DNA from: Hydrangea macrophylla
Lineage: Eukaryota; Streptophyta; Magnoliopsida; Cornales; Hydrangeaceae
Reading direction: 5' to 3'
Assembly: GCA_033977485.1 (NCBI GenBank)
Contig: CM066997.1
Span: forward strand, 74,370,634 to 74,434,633
Length of the DNA: 64,000 nt
Shown: piece after piece, positions 33,953 through 45,971 of the stretch
How the letters are laid out: each line of letters opens with the position of its first letter
How positions within the stretch are numbered: the stretch's first letter is position 1
The notes under the pieces: generated by a model
Database searches by the model: none
What the model saw: the letters and a program-made list of their open reading frames with translations, nothing else
What the model was told of the DNA's origin: nothing
Program-made: the position numbers and the translations under genes

Positions 33953-33960
33953 TATTTATA
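33953..33960 (-). promoter_or_regulatory. TATA box upstream of antisense PMD gene
   Basis: GGCTATAAATATCC on the - strand lies about 100 bp upstream of the ATG, with a purine/pyrimidine-skewed leader between. It suggests the antisense gene has its own promoter rather than relying on the LTR. Confidence 0.5.
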
Positions 33961-34100
33961 GCCTTCCCCACGCTTGCAGGCAAGAAAAACAAATCACCCC
34001 TTTATTTCAAAATTTGAACTGACTTCTCCCCAAGGTGACATGTGGCATGCTCAGCTTCAAAATGTTACATTAAACATTGTGACCGTTTGATGTCATGTCT

Positions 34101-34111
34101 TGGGGGGCAAT
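34101..34111 (+). promoter_or_regulatory. Polypurine tract of element B
   Basis: TGGGGGGCAAT lies directly before the LTR start TGTAGACACCC. It is the same type of tract as in elements A and D. Confidence 0.75.
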
Positions 34112-34801
34112 TGTAGACACCCAAAAAATGCATAAAGTCTAGAATAGCATGATGAAAGACTAACCATCGTGCTGCCTTACTCCATCATGTTGTCTTACTC
34201 CATCGTGCTGCTTATTAAGTGATTCTTTTATCGGATTGATGAAGACTTCCTCAAGAATATTGGCGCAATTTCTAAGGAATAGATATCTCCAGAGGATGAG
34301 AAAGATCACCAAAAAGTTGCCAGAATTCATGATGAATGCAAGTGGAAAGAGCGGTTGAAGTGAAGTGCCAACCAATGAGAGAATGTGGAAGTTCCAAGAA
34401 CCATCAACGTGGCTAAGCTCATTGGACATGGCTCACCAAGATCGCTTGGCCTCAAACTGCCAGAAACATGGATTTTGCTTATAAATGCAGGACATATTCC
34501 ATAGGGAAATGGACCTGCATCTCAAAACTAAATCCAAAAGCATACCAAAACACTTTGCACCTTTTACAAAGCTTTCCTTTGTCTTTTTCATCTTTGTGTA
34601 ACTTTAGTTCAACTCATAAACTGTTCGTAAGCCCTTAAATTAATACTAGTCCAAGTTTTGATCAATAGAATGTCTTTTCTCTTCAAGGTAGTCTGATTGT
34701 CCATTAAAGCTTGTTGATTTATTTGGTTGCTTTCCCCATCTTCTTGTGTGCTTCAATACAAAGAACCTTTAGCTAGGGTACTTTCCAACTAGTTTTTAAC
34801 A
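34112..34801 (+). mobile_element. 3' LTR of element B
   Basis: Starts TGTAGACACCC and ends near TTTTTAACA (34801), about 690 bp. It includes a three-copy repeat of about 20 bp (ACTCCATCRTGYTGYCTT type, 34165-34215) and a TATAAATG box at 34480-34487. The right end is inferred without a partner LTR. Confidence 0.65.
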
Positions 34802-35157
34802 ATCACCAAAATGACAGAAGTTAGATCGTGCATTACTCGCACAAAGTATTAGGAAAAATCACGTTTGCATTCATACTTACACACATACACAATCGATCGT
34901 TGAACAGCTCTGGCACGCCCGAAGCAAAATAATAAGAGTGAACAGATTCTGACCCTTCTATTGGTAAATTTAGTGTCCCAGTCGATTGGAACATTTCCCA
35001 ATCAATTGCCCAATTTGGTATCCCAATGGATTGCCCTTTTCCCAATGATTAAAGTCTTGCCGACATAACTAATCGATTACACTCTTACCTATCTATTGAC
35101 TTCATAAATATCTTATACCAATCGATTGGCCCCTAGTCCCAATTGATTGGTCGGGAT
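34802..35157. other. Remnant resembling the Athila-like LTR
   Basis: Contains at least five variants of CCAATCGATTGG, the palindromic phrase that also recurs in the LTR at 41234-42781. It is interrupted by the solo LTR that follows. Confidence 0.45.
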
Positions 35158-38100
35158 TATGGACACGCGGAATTCCACCTCTTGATTGTTTTGAAATTGT
35201 TTTGAAAAGGAAAAGAAAAGGTCTGTTGAAAACAGATACAGAGTCGCCACTTGGTCTTTAAGGAACCAAGAAACCTAATTTGACTCACCCGAATGGATAA
35301 AGGGCACCGGCCTTTCATAACCAAAGAACTTGGCTCGGGGTTTTGGTACGAGAGAGGAAGGAGCCTTTGTCACAACTAAAACACCCTCAACTCACCCCAT
35401 CTCTCCATGGGCCTCAATTAGCATCCAAATAATCATCTTATACTATGTTTGGTTTGACAATTAATACTATGATAGTATATTACATCTCATAAGAATATTG
35501 AAATGGAAGATCAAAAGATAAGATATCATTCATAAGATCTAAGCCAAATATCACACAATGCAAAAGTGAAAGATCACACAAAAAAACTTAGGAAAAATCA
35601 TCTAATCACATATCAAGTAATCAAGTTTTTCTAATCCAAGGGGACATGGATTGTTCTTGAAACAAATAATCAAAGAAATCAAAATATGCTTAGCAAACTA
35701 ATATGATGCATGTTAATCTTTGAGAAAAGAAGATCTCTCAATCCCCGAGACGGATGAGAAAGGAAGATTAGATCGAGGGGGAGCATGAACGTATGATCAA
35801 ATTCATTCCTTATAATCCTCTTAGATTAGGAGTTGCAAAAACCCCAAATCTTGCATGGATGCAATGCATCGACTTAGGATATGCCAAGGTTGTAATGTGT
35901 TTGTATACATGGACATTCTAAAGTGATTTAGAAGTCTAAAAAGTGAATGAATGCATGAAGGGAATCATCATGGGATATGTAAAAATATGGTATGGATCAC
36001 TTCCTAGGATATGAACTAATTTGGAGTACATATAAGCATCAAATCAAAGGATGGAAGTAAAAGTATACTTGCTGTGAATAGTGGACAAAATAGTGACTTG
36101 ATCTTGTGTAAAATGAATTGTAGGGTTAGAAATGTTTTCAATGCATGATTTTTTATGGAGATCATCCTTATTCTATCTATAACACAAATCAAAAAGCCAA
36201 GCCTCAATAACTATTACAGATTGAGAGAAAGCATATAAATAATAGAGGCCACTCAGATACAAAATCTGTACTGTCGACTGAAATGTCAAAAAATCTTAGA
36301 AAATGAAAACGACACATCTAGAGGCCCATATTATACAAAATGTTCCCTAAGACAATGAAGGTCAAGGGAAAAATGAGTTGGGATTACTCCTTTTGGAAAT
36401 GTTTTCTGTAAAACAAGTTGAAAGTCAACCAAGCTGCTGTGACATCAAAAATAGAATGTCTGGAAGGAATGTTTGGGTCCAAATGGACCCCTTTCATGTG
36501 TTTCCAAGTCAAACCAAAAATCATGGATGTTGTATAATGAGTTAAGAAGGCTTTCCAAGTGGTCTCATGTTAATACTTTGAGTATTGAGTCGTAGAGAAA
36601 TCATTGAACTTAGATTGTTCACTGTTTTGAAGATTTTGGAAGGAACTATGGTTTTATTCTTTGAAACCTAAATGAGGGGTTTAAGAGGGGATTTGAAATA
36701 ATGGTTTTGAGAGTATTTTTTCAGCACTTAAATGGAGATTATGGCCACTTGAAATATCATTATTGAAAGCCTATCAAGATCCTCCAAGATTGTTGGGGAT
36801 ATTGCTTTCATTTTTTAAGACAACTTCAAGAATACATGGGAATGTATTGAAGTTGAAATCATCATCTATCAAACATATTTTTGAGGTCAAGAGCTACTAT
36901 CCATAAGGATTCACTCACCTCAAACTTCATGTCATCATATAGATGATGATAGACTAGTAAGTGAATAAAGAAAATAAAAAAGAAATGAGATTAAGGAGAG
37001 ATGAGCATAATATGTAAAACAAGCAAGTAAGTAATCAATAGATGATATTCATGATGATTTTGGACTTGTAGCTTGGTGTTTCACTCATATATGGTGACTT
37101 TAGACATAGAAGAAGCTTCCTATCTCACAAATGCTCACTAAAATGGTGGTTGGGTGTATTGAATGTGAAGTAAATGGGAGTAATGAAGTAGAAAACAAAG
37201 TTTAGAACTCACTTTTTAGTTGAAAATCAAAGAAAGAAGCTCACTTTCACTCTCCTAACCTTATCTTCTACAACTTTTCTCTCTATAACTTCTCTAAGCT
37301 TTTGTATTTCCACCCCCAAAATGAGAAGTCAAGGGGGGGTTATATAGGCTAATTTGGGGGGAGTTTGGGATTTTAAAAGTGCTCACATTGGTCCAATATG
37401 TCGTTTTGGTTTCTAATTAATCAATTTGGGTTCCCAAAAGAAATTTCAAAAATGGACTATTCAGGAGGAGAGTGTCGCGGCAGCACTGGGCCTATGCCAC
37501 GGTGGTACTGCTCCTCTAATGTTTAGATAATGCCATTTAGGCCCCTAGAGGTTTCGGTATTCGCGAAAAGGCCCTATTTCGTCCGAAATTCACAGAAAAA
37601 GCGCATGAACTCCAAACTAAGGTTGTGATATACTGTTTAAAAGGTAATGGAGTCTACTTTACATAACAAATAGTTCGCAGATAGGTTACTTTAAAAAGTT
37701 TTGCGGTATTCGCGATAAAAGCCGATTTGATCTCTTTTTCACCTTCGGAAATTCATAATAAATTCGTTTTAAATCCATGAATTATGTGCAATATACTGTT
37801 GGAAAGCTATTGACCTCTAGCATTCATGAAAAATGTTTGAAAAATGATACGGTGCTTTAGTTTCTAAGTCAACTTTTAGGTCAAATCAGTCAAACCTGGG
37901 ATTCCCGGGAAGTTTCAGGAACTTAAAGCTCCCAAGAGCTGACGTTTTCGTCCGATTTTCTTTTAAAACTCATTTTAGTACTTTTCACATGATCTAGAAT
38001 GATCTTGGAACTTTTTGGCAAAATTTAGATGATTTTGGTCAAACCTGGTCAAACTTCGGTCAAACCGGTCAACGAGGACTTGTTGGGAACTTCCAGGACT

Positions 38101-38370
38101 TCCGAGGGTCTCTGGGAGCTGATGATTTCATCCAATTTGGCTTGAAAACTCAATTTATGACTTTCCTTATGACATAGTATGTTTCCAGAACTTTCGATCC
38201 AAATCTGGGAGTGTTTGGGCTTTTAAGGGCATTTTGGTCATATTTACCACTTTCTGAGCATTTCAAGAGATAGAGCTAGCTTCCAAGAGTCCTTTTTGAG
38301 TCGTTTTGATCATTGTGAACCACCAAGCTGTGGGTCTCAATCTGATAGCCGACAAAATGGGGTGTCTACA
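35158..38370 (-). mobile_element. Ogre-like solo LTR (reverse)
   Basis: On the - strand it opens TGTAGACACCCCATTTTG at 38370 and ends CGCGTGTCCATA at 35158, 3.2 kb. That is the size and sequence type of the LTRs at 55176 and 58695. The flanking 5-mers GGGAT (35153-35157) and AGGAT (38371-38375) differ by one base and look like the target duplication. No interior is present, so it arose by LTR-LTR recombination. Confidence 0.85.
37339..37346 (-). promoter_or_regulatory. TATA box of the reverse Ogre-like solo LTR
   Basis: GCCTATATAACC on the - strand, about 1.03 kb inside the LTR. It corresponds to the boxes at 43825, 56203 and (mutated) 59747. Confidence 0.6.
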
Positions 38371-38724
38371 AGGATTTGAACTTGGTCTCCAAGTTTGCAT
38401 GAGGTTTTGACATTTGGCACTCTTATGCTCTATATATATGCTTCCATTTTGTGCCTATAAGAGAGTTTGATAGATTTTTAGAGAGAGAGATACACCTTTA
38501 TATATATACCAATGTATATATGCATACTGACACACCCACATATATATATATACACATACACACACTGCCTAGGCAGAAGAAGAAGAAGAAGAAGAAGAAG
38601 AAGAAGAAGAAGAGAAGCAAAGAAAGAAAGAAAAGATAGAAAGATAAGATAAGACAGAGAAGAGAGAAGGAAAGAGGAGAGAAAAAGCTTTGAGCGTCCA
38701 TAGCCTCACACAGACAGAGGCAAT
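38371..38724 (+). other. LTR-like flank with TATA and (GAA)n tract
   Basis: Contains CTCTATATATATGC, TA/CA microsatellites and a GAA microsatellite (38575-38613). It abuts RT coding sequence with no gag, so a deletion or recombination junction lies near 38720. Confidence 0.5.
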
Positions 38725-41225
38725 GCCCTGCTCTCTTTCATGGATGCCTACTCCAGATAAAACTAGATCTGGATGTTCTTTGGAGATGAATAAAAGGCAT
38801 TGTTCATCACTGATCAAGGAATGCACTACTATAAAGTGATGCCCTTCAGACTTAAGAACGCAAGGGTAACTTATCAATGCCTAGTCAACCTTATGTTTAG
38901 AACCTTGATCAGGTAGAGCATAGAAGTGTATGTTGATGACCTCTTGGCCAAAAGCATGCAAGAATTGGATCATCTTTAACATTTAGCTGAGACCTTCAGC
39001 ATCCCGAAAAAGTTCCAAATGAAGCTGAACCTTCACAAGTATGCCTTTGGTGTCTCCTCTAGAAAATTATTTTGTCACATGGTAACTAGGCCGGATATCG
39101 AAGCCAATCCAGAGAAGATCCAGGCAATCATCAACATGCGATCACCAAGATCAAAAAAATAAGTTCAGAGACTAGCGGGATGTATAACAGGATTAAACAG
39201 GTTTGTGTCCCGAGCTACTAACCGGTGCCTGCCATTCTTCAAGATCCTTAGCAAAGCCTTCGAGTGGTTGGAAGAGTGTGAGAGGGCATTCTAGTTACTG
39301 AAGAAGTACCTGGCTTCGACCCCATTGCCTCGACACCCACTCCAAGAAAGGAGTTGTTCCTATACCTGGCGGTATCTCTATCAGTCGTCAGCTCAACCCT
39401 GGTCAGAGAAGAGCACATGATCTAGTATCTGGTGTACTATACAAATCGAACCCTCTAAGATGTGGGGAGTAGATATTCACGTGTTGAGAAGCTAGCTTTT
39501 ATACTCATTACCTCGGCTAGACGCCTCTGCCCTTATTTTTAGGCCCCCACCATAGTTGTTATCACCAACCAACTGCTGTGAAGGATTTTATCCTAACCAG
39601 AGACCTCTGGTCGGCTTATGAAGTGGTCTTTAAATTAGAAGAGTTTAATGTAGTCTATAGACCGGTGACAGTTATAAAAGGTTAGGCCGTGGTTTTTCTA
39701 CAAAGTTTACCTATCCGGAAGACCTAATTGAGGAGCCATCATAACTCGACCTACCACTAGAGTTACAGGCATCAAACCTGACCTGGGTCCTATATGCTGA
39801 CGGGTCTTCCAAGAACCAAGGGATTGGAGTGGGAACCATCTTGACTACCCCCAATGGGATTCTGATTGAGCATGACCTAAGGTTCTAGTTCGAGGCCTCC
39901 AACAACGAAACTGAGTATGAAGCATTACTGGCTAGGCTACAACTGTTCACTTCCATAGGAGTTCAACAAGTACGGGTATTCAGTGATTCATAATTTGTGG
40001 TCAATCAAGTCCTAGACCAGTATGAGGCTAGAGAAGACAACATGGTAGTCTACCTAGCACTTATCAGGCAGGTTATTGGCAAGCTGAAAGGCTTGTCGAT
40101 CACCCAAATCCTAAGAAAAGATAATATCAAGGCTGACAAGTTGGCACCTTTAGCCTCATCCTCCGAGTCAAATCTCTAGGGTATCTAAGTGTACTACCTT
40201 CTCGAGCCAAGTATGACACACGAAGAAGGTATAGAGATCGACCTAGTAGACTAGGGTCCCAACTGACCCCATCTCCATCTTCCTAAGTACCGAAGAGCTC
40301 CCGACCGGTAAGTCCGAGGTGAGGTGCATTAGGTATAGAGCAATCAAGTATCCCCTCATTGACGGCATCCTATACAGGAGATGATGTACCAGCCCTTACC
40401 TCTAATGTGTTCACCTTATCCAATCCAATGGTATCCTCTCATAAATATATGAAGGGGTATATAGGAGTCACATCGGAGGTCAGGCACTGTCTAGGAGAGC
40501 TCTACTCCAAGTTTATTTTTGGCCTACTATGGCTTGGGACTCTCAGGACTATGTGAGGAAGTGCGATAAATGCCAGAGGTATGCAAACATGTCTAATGTC
40601 CCAACAAAAAACCAGACTCCTATCCTCAGCCCTTGACAATTCATGTAGTGGGGCATTGATATAGTCGACCCCCTACCAATGACAAAATGCTAGGTCCAAT
40701 TTACTATCATCGCGATGGATTACTTTACCAAGTGGGTAGAAGCTAAGCCACTAGCAACGATCACAGAAAAAAAAGATGGAAAATTTCATTAAATGAAACA
40801 TCATCAGTTGGTTTGGAATTCCCCGAGTACTTGTCAGTGACAATGGTAGGCAGTTCGATACACCAGTGTTTAGGAAGTTTTGCTCAAGTCATGGCCTCTA
40901 TAACCACTGTTCCTCACCAGAGAGAAAACAGGCAGGCCGAGGTAATGAACTGAATGATCCTACAGTCTATCAAGATAAGATTAGAGAATGCAAAAGGACT
41001 TTGGGTAGCAGGGTTACCGGGCTTTTTATGGGCCTATCGCATGATACCCCGAGCTTCAACAGGTGAGATCGCATCTCGCTCACATACCGATTCAAGGCAG
41101 TAGTCTCGATTGACCTCAGCCTGGCATCGTATAGGGTAGGCAACTTTAGTGCATAGGAAAATAAGGGACTGGTTAGAACAGAGCTTGACCTTATTGAGAA
41201 AAAAGAGATCGGGCCTTGATGAGGG
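38725..41225 (+). pseudogene. Tat-type gypsy Pol: RT, RNase H, aRNase H, integrase (decayed)
   Basis: Read across all three frames, the domain order is as follows. RT begins near LLSFMDAYS (38730), then YYKVMPFRLKNA and the catalytic box YVDDLLAKS (38930). A decayed RNase H lies at 39300-39560. A second, archaeal-type RNase H shows YADGSS (39800), NETEYEALLA (39905) and FSDS (39980). The integrase has CDKCQRYA zinc ligands (40565), WGIDIV, SDNGRQFD (40838) and GQAEV-like (40935). The extra RNase H marks the Tat lineage (Athila lacks it). More than a dozen stops and frameshifts are visible, so it is long dead. No gag or 5' LTR precedes it. Confidence 0.85.
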
Positions 41226-41233
41226 CTGGTTTT

Positions 41234-42781
41234 TGTAAGAATACTAGTTTTACTTGCTTTTGTGTATTAATCTTTATCTTTACACAATGATATATTTCCT
41301 TGGTATGTTGTTGTGTCTATCGTTGTTTTGTGTAGGTTTCAGAAGCTGAATTGATAACAGTTGAAAAGGGATAGTAAAGAAACAAAGAGGACATGTCAAA
41401 GTTCAAATTTAAGTCCTAATCGATTGCCATCTCTTCAGAACCAATCGATTTTAATTCACAAGCAATCGATTGACATAAATACCAATCCATTGCTTTCAGA
41501 GCCAATCGATTAGTCTGGACTATGCAGTCAAACCTCTTTAATGGTGCAAGATCTCAGCAATCCCTGATTTGTATGATAACCAACTATTACATTGTGAGCC
41601 TCGACACTCCTTATTTGTATAGAGAATTGCATATATAGAGGAGAGTAAGAGGAGTGAGGGGTTGGCTCATTTTTTCTTGTTTTGTAGGCTTTATTCTAGA
41701 TTTATTTTAATTTGTGCAAACTACTTCAAGTTTCTAAGTATTATAATCATAGCCCGTGTATTATCCAGGTTTCCTTTATATTATTGTCATTCTGTGATTG
41801 TTAGTTAAGTATTAGTTTAGTTCTTATTTGAATCTCCATTGTAATTTTAACTTAATTTTTGAATTCATGTCTAAATCACATTCTGTTAGTATGTTTTTCT
41901 ACATTCATGTTTCTGCATCTTTAAATATGCTACACCAAACTCGTGGTTGGGAGCAATGTGTTGAAACATTGTTTCCCAGACACTACCATGAATCATAATG
42001 AAAGTCAGTGGCATTCGATTGGACACAGAACCCAATCGATTGCCATAGACTCGGAGCCAATCGATTGGTATCATATTCCAATCAATTTGAAGTATGGCAA
42101 TCAATTGGTAGCCACATGTCTTAGGCAAAATCTTTATAGTATTCCAATGACTTTTGTTTCAGAAACTTAACCCAAATTTATCTTTCCAAGTTTAAATTGC
42201 AAACATATTTTGAAATCTAAGCCCCTAAGTTAATTAACTCAATGAACATATATGATGAACACATTGAATATCCTATACTTGATTTGTTTATTATAGTTCA
42301 TAGTTTTAAATGGTTATTATTTCAGTTTTTCAAAGTAAGTACGGTTATTCAAACCACTAGTTATATAAAATTCACATAACTAGTGCCTAGGTTTCTTAAC
42401 TTAATCATTTTCAAAATAACGAATTCTAGAAAGGTAAGGCCCCAGTTGTACGTAATGCTATAACATGGTAGTGGTTGGCACAATGTGGATTCACATGTTC
42501 CCAACTCCTTTTTTGTATATAGTTTCAAATCACATCCCTTATTCCCCGATTAACTTAGTCGTCACTCAATTTTAATTAATTTAGTTAAGTTCTAAATACA
42601 GTAGGATCGTTAGTACCTCGATCTTCAAAATCATCTTTTATTTTCCTTAGGTCTCAATCTAGAATTTTCTGTCCCTAACTTTCATTCCTTGGGATACGAC
42701 CTGGTCTCACCAGTTTTTACTCGATGCGACCATCTATACTTGGAAGAACTCATAAGAGCACTAACAATCTCTATCGTGTCA
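41234..42781 (+). mobile_element. Athila-like 5' LTR
   Basis: Bounded by TGTAAGAATACTAG at the left and GTGTCA at 42781, just before an Asp-type primer site, about 1.55 kb. Near the right end is TTGGGATACGACCTGG, common in Athila-like LTRs. It contains about ten variants of AATCGATTGG. The left boundary follows decayed pol of another element. Confidence 0.7.
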
Positions 42782-42787
42782 AGTTTT

Positions 42788-42805
42788 TGGCGCCGTTGCT
42801 GAGGA
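42788..42805 (+). promoter_or_regulatory. Primer-binding site, Asp tRNA type
   Basis: TGGCGCCGTTGCTGAGGA, six bases after the LTR, is close to the TGGCGCCGTTGCCGGGGA site typical of Athila-lineage elements. Confidence 0.75.
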
Positions 42806-42899
42806 ACGGTAACGAAGGCCAGAAATTTTAGATTGATCCGATCCTTCCTTACCCCATTTCTCTCTTTCTTTTTGTTCTTCAGAATGAAAACTGTATGGT

Positions 42900-43180
42900 T
42901 TGTGTCCTTCTATGTCCTTCGACTTCACTGAAGCTTTCATCACAAATCTGTTTGAAGATTCTATCAATAGCACTGCTAATCCCATCTCTACTCCGTCCAC
43001 TTCTAATTTAATGTCTGACACGAAGAATCAACAAGGAGAAAATAGGGTTGACCTCATCGATGATGGGCAATGCCCTTTGCGTGAACTCTTAGCTCCAAAT
43101 CGAACAGCCATACCTTTTTGTATTCGCATCCCACCATACACAGGTACATTCCATTTCCGTAATAGGATGATCTAATTGTT
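42900..43180 (+). pseudogene. Athila-like Gag N-terminus (truncated)
   Basis: About 90 residues, MSFDFTEAF, then CPLRELLAPNRTAIPFCIRI, of the type found at the start of Athila-like Gag, which forms the particle around the RNA. The frame ends within the junction at about 43180, where sequence of the Ogre-like LTR begins. The rest of the element is absent to the right within the window. Confidence 0.6.
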
Positions 43181-43824
43181 GACAGCTCCTGGGAGCTCCT
43201 AGGGGTTCCCAGAACTTCCTAGAGGTCCCTGGTTTGACTGGTTTGACCTAAAAGTTGACTTTAGAACTGGATCATCGTATCATTTTTCAAACATTTTTCA
43301 TGGATACTAGAGGTAAATAGCTTTCAAATGGTATTTGGCACATAATTTTTGGATTTAAATCGAATTTATTATGAATTTCTGAAGAAAAAAAAAGGCGATC
43401 AAATCGGATTTTTTCGCGAATACCGCAAACATTTCAAAGTGACCTATCTCTGAACTATTTTTTATGTAAAGTAAACTCCATTACCTTTCCAACAGTATAT
43501 TACAAGCTCAGTTTGAAGTTCATAAGCATTTTCTGTGAATTTTGGACAAAATAGGGTCTTTTGACGAATACCGAAACCTCTAGGGGCCTAAACATAATTT
43601 TCTGAGCGTCTGAGGAGCAGTACTACAGCGACACTGGACCTGTGCCGCGGTGGCACATGGCCAGTACCGTGGCGGCACTTAACCCCTGATGGGTTCATTT
43701 TTTGTAATTTATTTTGGGGGTCCAAATTGAATAATTAGAAGTCAAAACGACGTAGTTTCTTGTTCATAGATGTTTGGGACCAATGGGAGGACTTTCTAAA
43801 TCCCAAAATCACCCCAAATTGGCC

Positions 43825-43832
43825 TATATAAA
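43825..43832 (+). promoter_or_regulatory. TATA box of element A 5' LTR
   Basis: TATATAAA in GGCCTATATAAACCCTCC, followed about 60 bp later by a GA-rich leader. Conserved in the 3' LTR at 56203-56210. Confidence 0.65.
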
Positions 43833-44477
43833 CCCTCCTTTGTTCTTCATTTTGGGGGGCCAAGTACAAAGCTAGAGAAAGTGGTAGAGAGAAAGAGAGA
43901 TAAAGTTAGAGTTAGAAGTGAGAAAGTGAGCTTTAGCTACTGTTTTTCTATATAAAGTGAGTTTTAAACTTAAGTTCTTCTATTATTCTTCTATATGCTT
44001 CATCATCAATACACCCAACCACCATTTCACTAAGCATTTACGAGCTAGGAAGCTACTTCCATGTCAAAATGTCAATATCTATGAGTGAAACACCAAGCTA
44101 CAAGTCTAATATCTCATTGATTATCATCTATTGATTGTTTACATACTATGTTCATCTCTTCATACCTCATTTCTTTTTTGATTATTTCTTTGTTTACTTA
44201 CATGTTTATCATCATCTAGATGACATGTTGTTTGAGGAGAGTGAATCCTTATGGATAGTAGCTCCTAACCTCAAAGACATGGTTGAAGGATGATGATTCT
44301 AACTTCAAAACATTCATATGTATTCTTGAAATCATATTCTCAAACAAATCTATGTTTGTGCAAGTAATATTAGGAGTTCTTGATGATGAGTTTAATGTTG
44401 GTTTCGTAAGTGGTTATAATCTTCTTTTGAGTGCTGGAAATATGCTTTCAAAACCCCTATTTTAAAACCCCTCTAAT

Positions 44478-45971
44478 TGTAGGAAAAACAAGTCTAAAAT
44501 CATTTTAAACATATAGCGGAAAGATTAAGTTTCAAAAACTTTATTGGTAGCCTGGATCTACTACTCGTTAACTCTATAGATGCGTATACAAAAGGGGAAG
44601 AAGAGTTTATACCTCTGGTCTTGAACCCAATTCTGATTGTCTTCTTCCTTGATTGTACGGCAGGCTCTACTAGGTTGTCTTTACCCTTATGTCTCCTATG
44701 AGTGCTTCCCGGAGAGGCTAGAGATGGTGGAACCCTAAAATAGTTTCTGCAGCTTCTGGTTTATAAAAACGACGAACTCAAATTTCTAGATGCAGCTGCC
44801 CTATTTATAGATTGCCACAACCGACCTTACGTTCAATCGATCGAAGTGGCTTCGATCGATCGAACCGTCGATAGATTGAACCAAGTTCGATCAGTCGAAC
44901 CTGCCAACACTTCAATCGATCGAAACTCCTTAGATCGATCGAACCTGTCTTGACAAGATCCTCATGTGCCTTTCCAAGCATCCTAGCGGAGCTAAGAGTG
45001 GGACCTCCTAGTCTCTTTATTATTGGCTCAGACCAGTTGTTAATTCCCATGCCAAACTTTTTGATCAACAAATTAACTAACTGGTCAGTTAACGCTTACT
45101 CCACTATAAAATGATAACTGAATTACAAATCAAAAGAACATATCCGAAGCGATAACTAGACTTGTATGGTGTACTAATGTTCCTCTACTGTCAGCATTCG
45201 TAATCATATTCAGGTAGTCGGATAAACGGTTACTTTCAACCTGAATCATGATTACTTGTATTCCTTGAGTCCCATTCACCACTCATGATTACCAAACATG
45301 TTGATAACTACTTATCAACAAGATTACAGTTCTCAGTAATCAACTTGGTGACATTCTCAAGGGAATGCTTACTCTATATCAGAGGGTAGATTCTATCTTG
45401 ACAATATATGTTCACAACCCTATGAACAGAACATACCCAAGATACCCAGGTGTTGATCTTTAAGACCTCATTGATTGGTAAGTCAAAGCAGCCATGTCCA
45501 CAGTAAGTCAAAGCAGCCATGTCCACAGTCTGTATTCATAATCGTCTCAAGATTGAGAACACGTACCTTATACAAGTTATGAGTTCCTATCGACTATTTA
45601 CAGCCTTAAGTGTCAATAGGAAAGCTTAGGTCCGTCAATGCACTACAAGCACTAGCATGTCAACTAAGAGCTACACTCTAATGATTGAGATTCATCACTA
45701 CATCCAATGGTAGATAATCATGCTACAGTATAAACCTGATGAGATATCCAGTCTCATCATCTACTATGACAAATTCTAAGTATCAAAGAATTTTAATTCG
45801 TATCTCACTTGTATGTATCTCATATACACACGAATTACTTACTATGATGCTTAAGGATTAACAATTATCTCATGAAAGAAACATAAATAATGAAATGTAA
45901 AACTAATATCCATATATTAAAATGTCAATGTCTCATACATAAAGTAATGGTTTGAAGGCACAAACCCAATA
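44478..45971 (-). mobile_element. Copia-type solo LTR inserted in element A LTR (reverse)
   Basis: The 1494-bp insertion is absent from the equivalent site of the 3' LTR (near 56865). It is flanked by CTAAT at 44473-44477 and 45972-45976. On the - strand it runs from TATTGGGTTTGTG (expected TG, apparently mutated to TA) to GTTTTTCCTACA, with a TATA-type box (TCTATAAATAGGG) near 44803-44815. No coding sequence. It holds a 25-bp tandem duplication at 45480-45529. Confidence 0.85.

Larger units (their letters stand above)
27068..34801 (+). mobile_element. Element B: Tat/Ogre-like gypsy, 3' half with antisense genes
   Basis: The order is: decayed RNase H/integrase on + (to 28686), two antisense coding regions on - (28747-33854), a purine tract and a 690-bp 3' LTR. 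Gag, protease, RT and the 5' LTR are missing, cut at the end of the neighbouring LARD-like LTR. Antisense genes between pol and the 3' LTR are known in some Tat-lineage elements (maize Grande is the classic case). I assign the lineage from the integrase motifs and the LTR start TGTAGACACCC. Confidence 0.8.
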
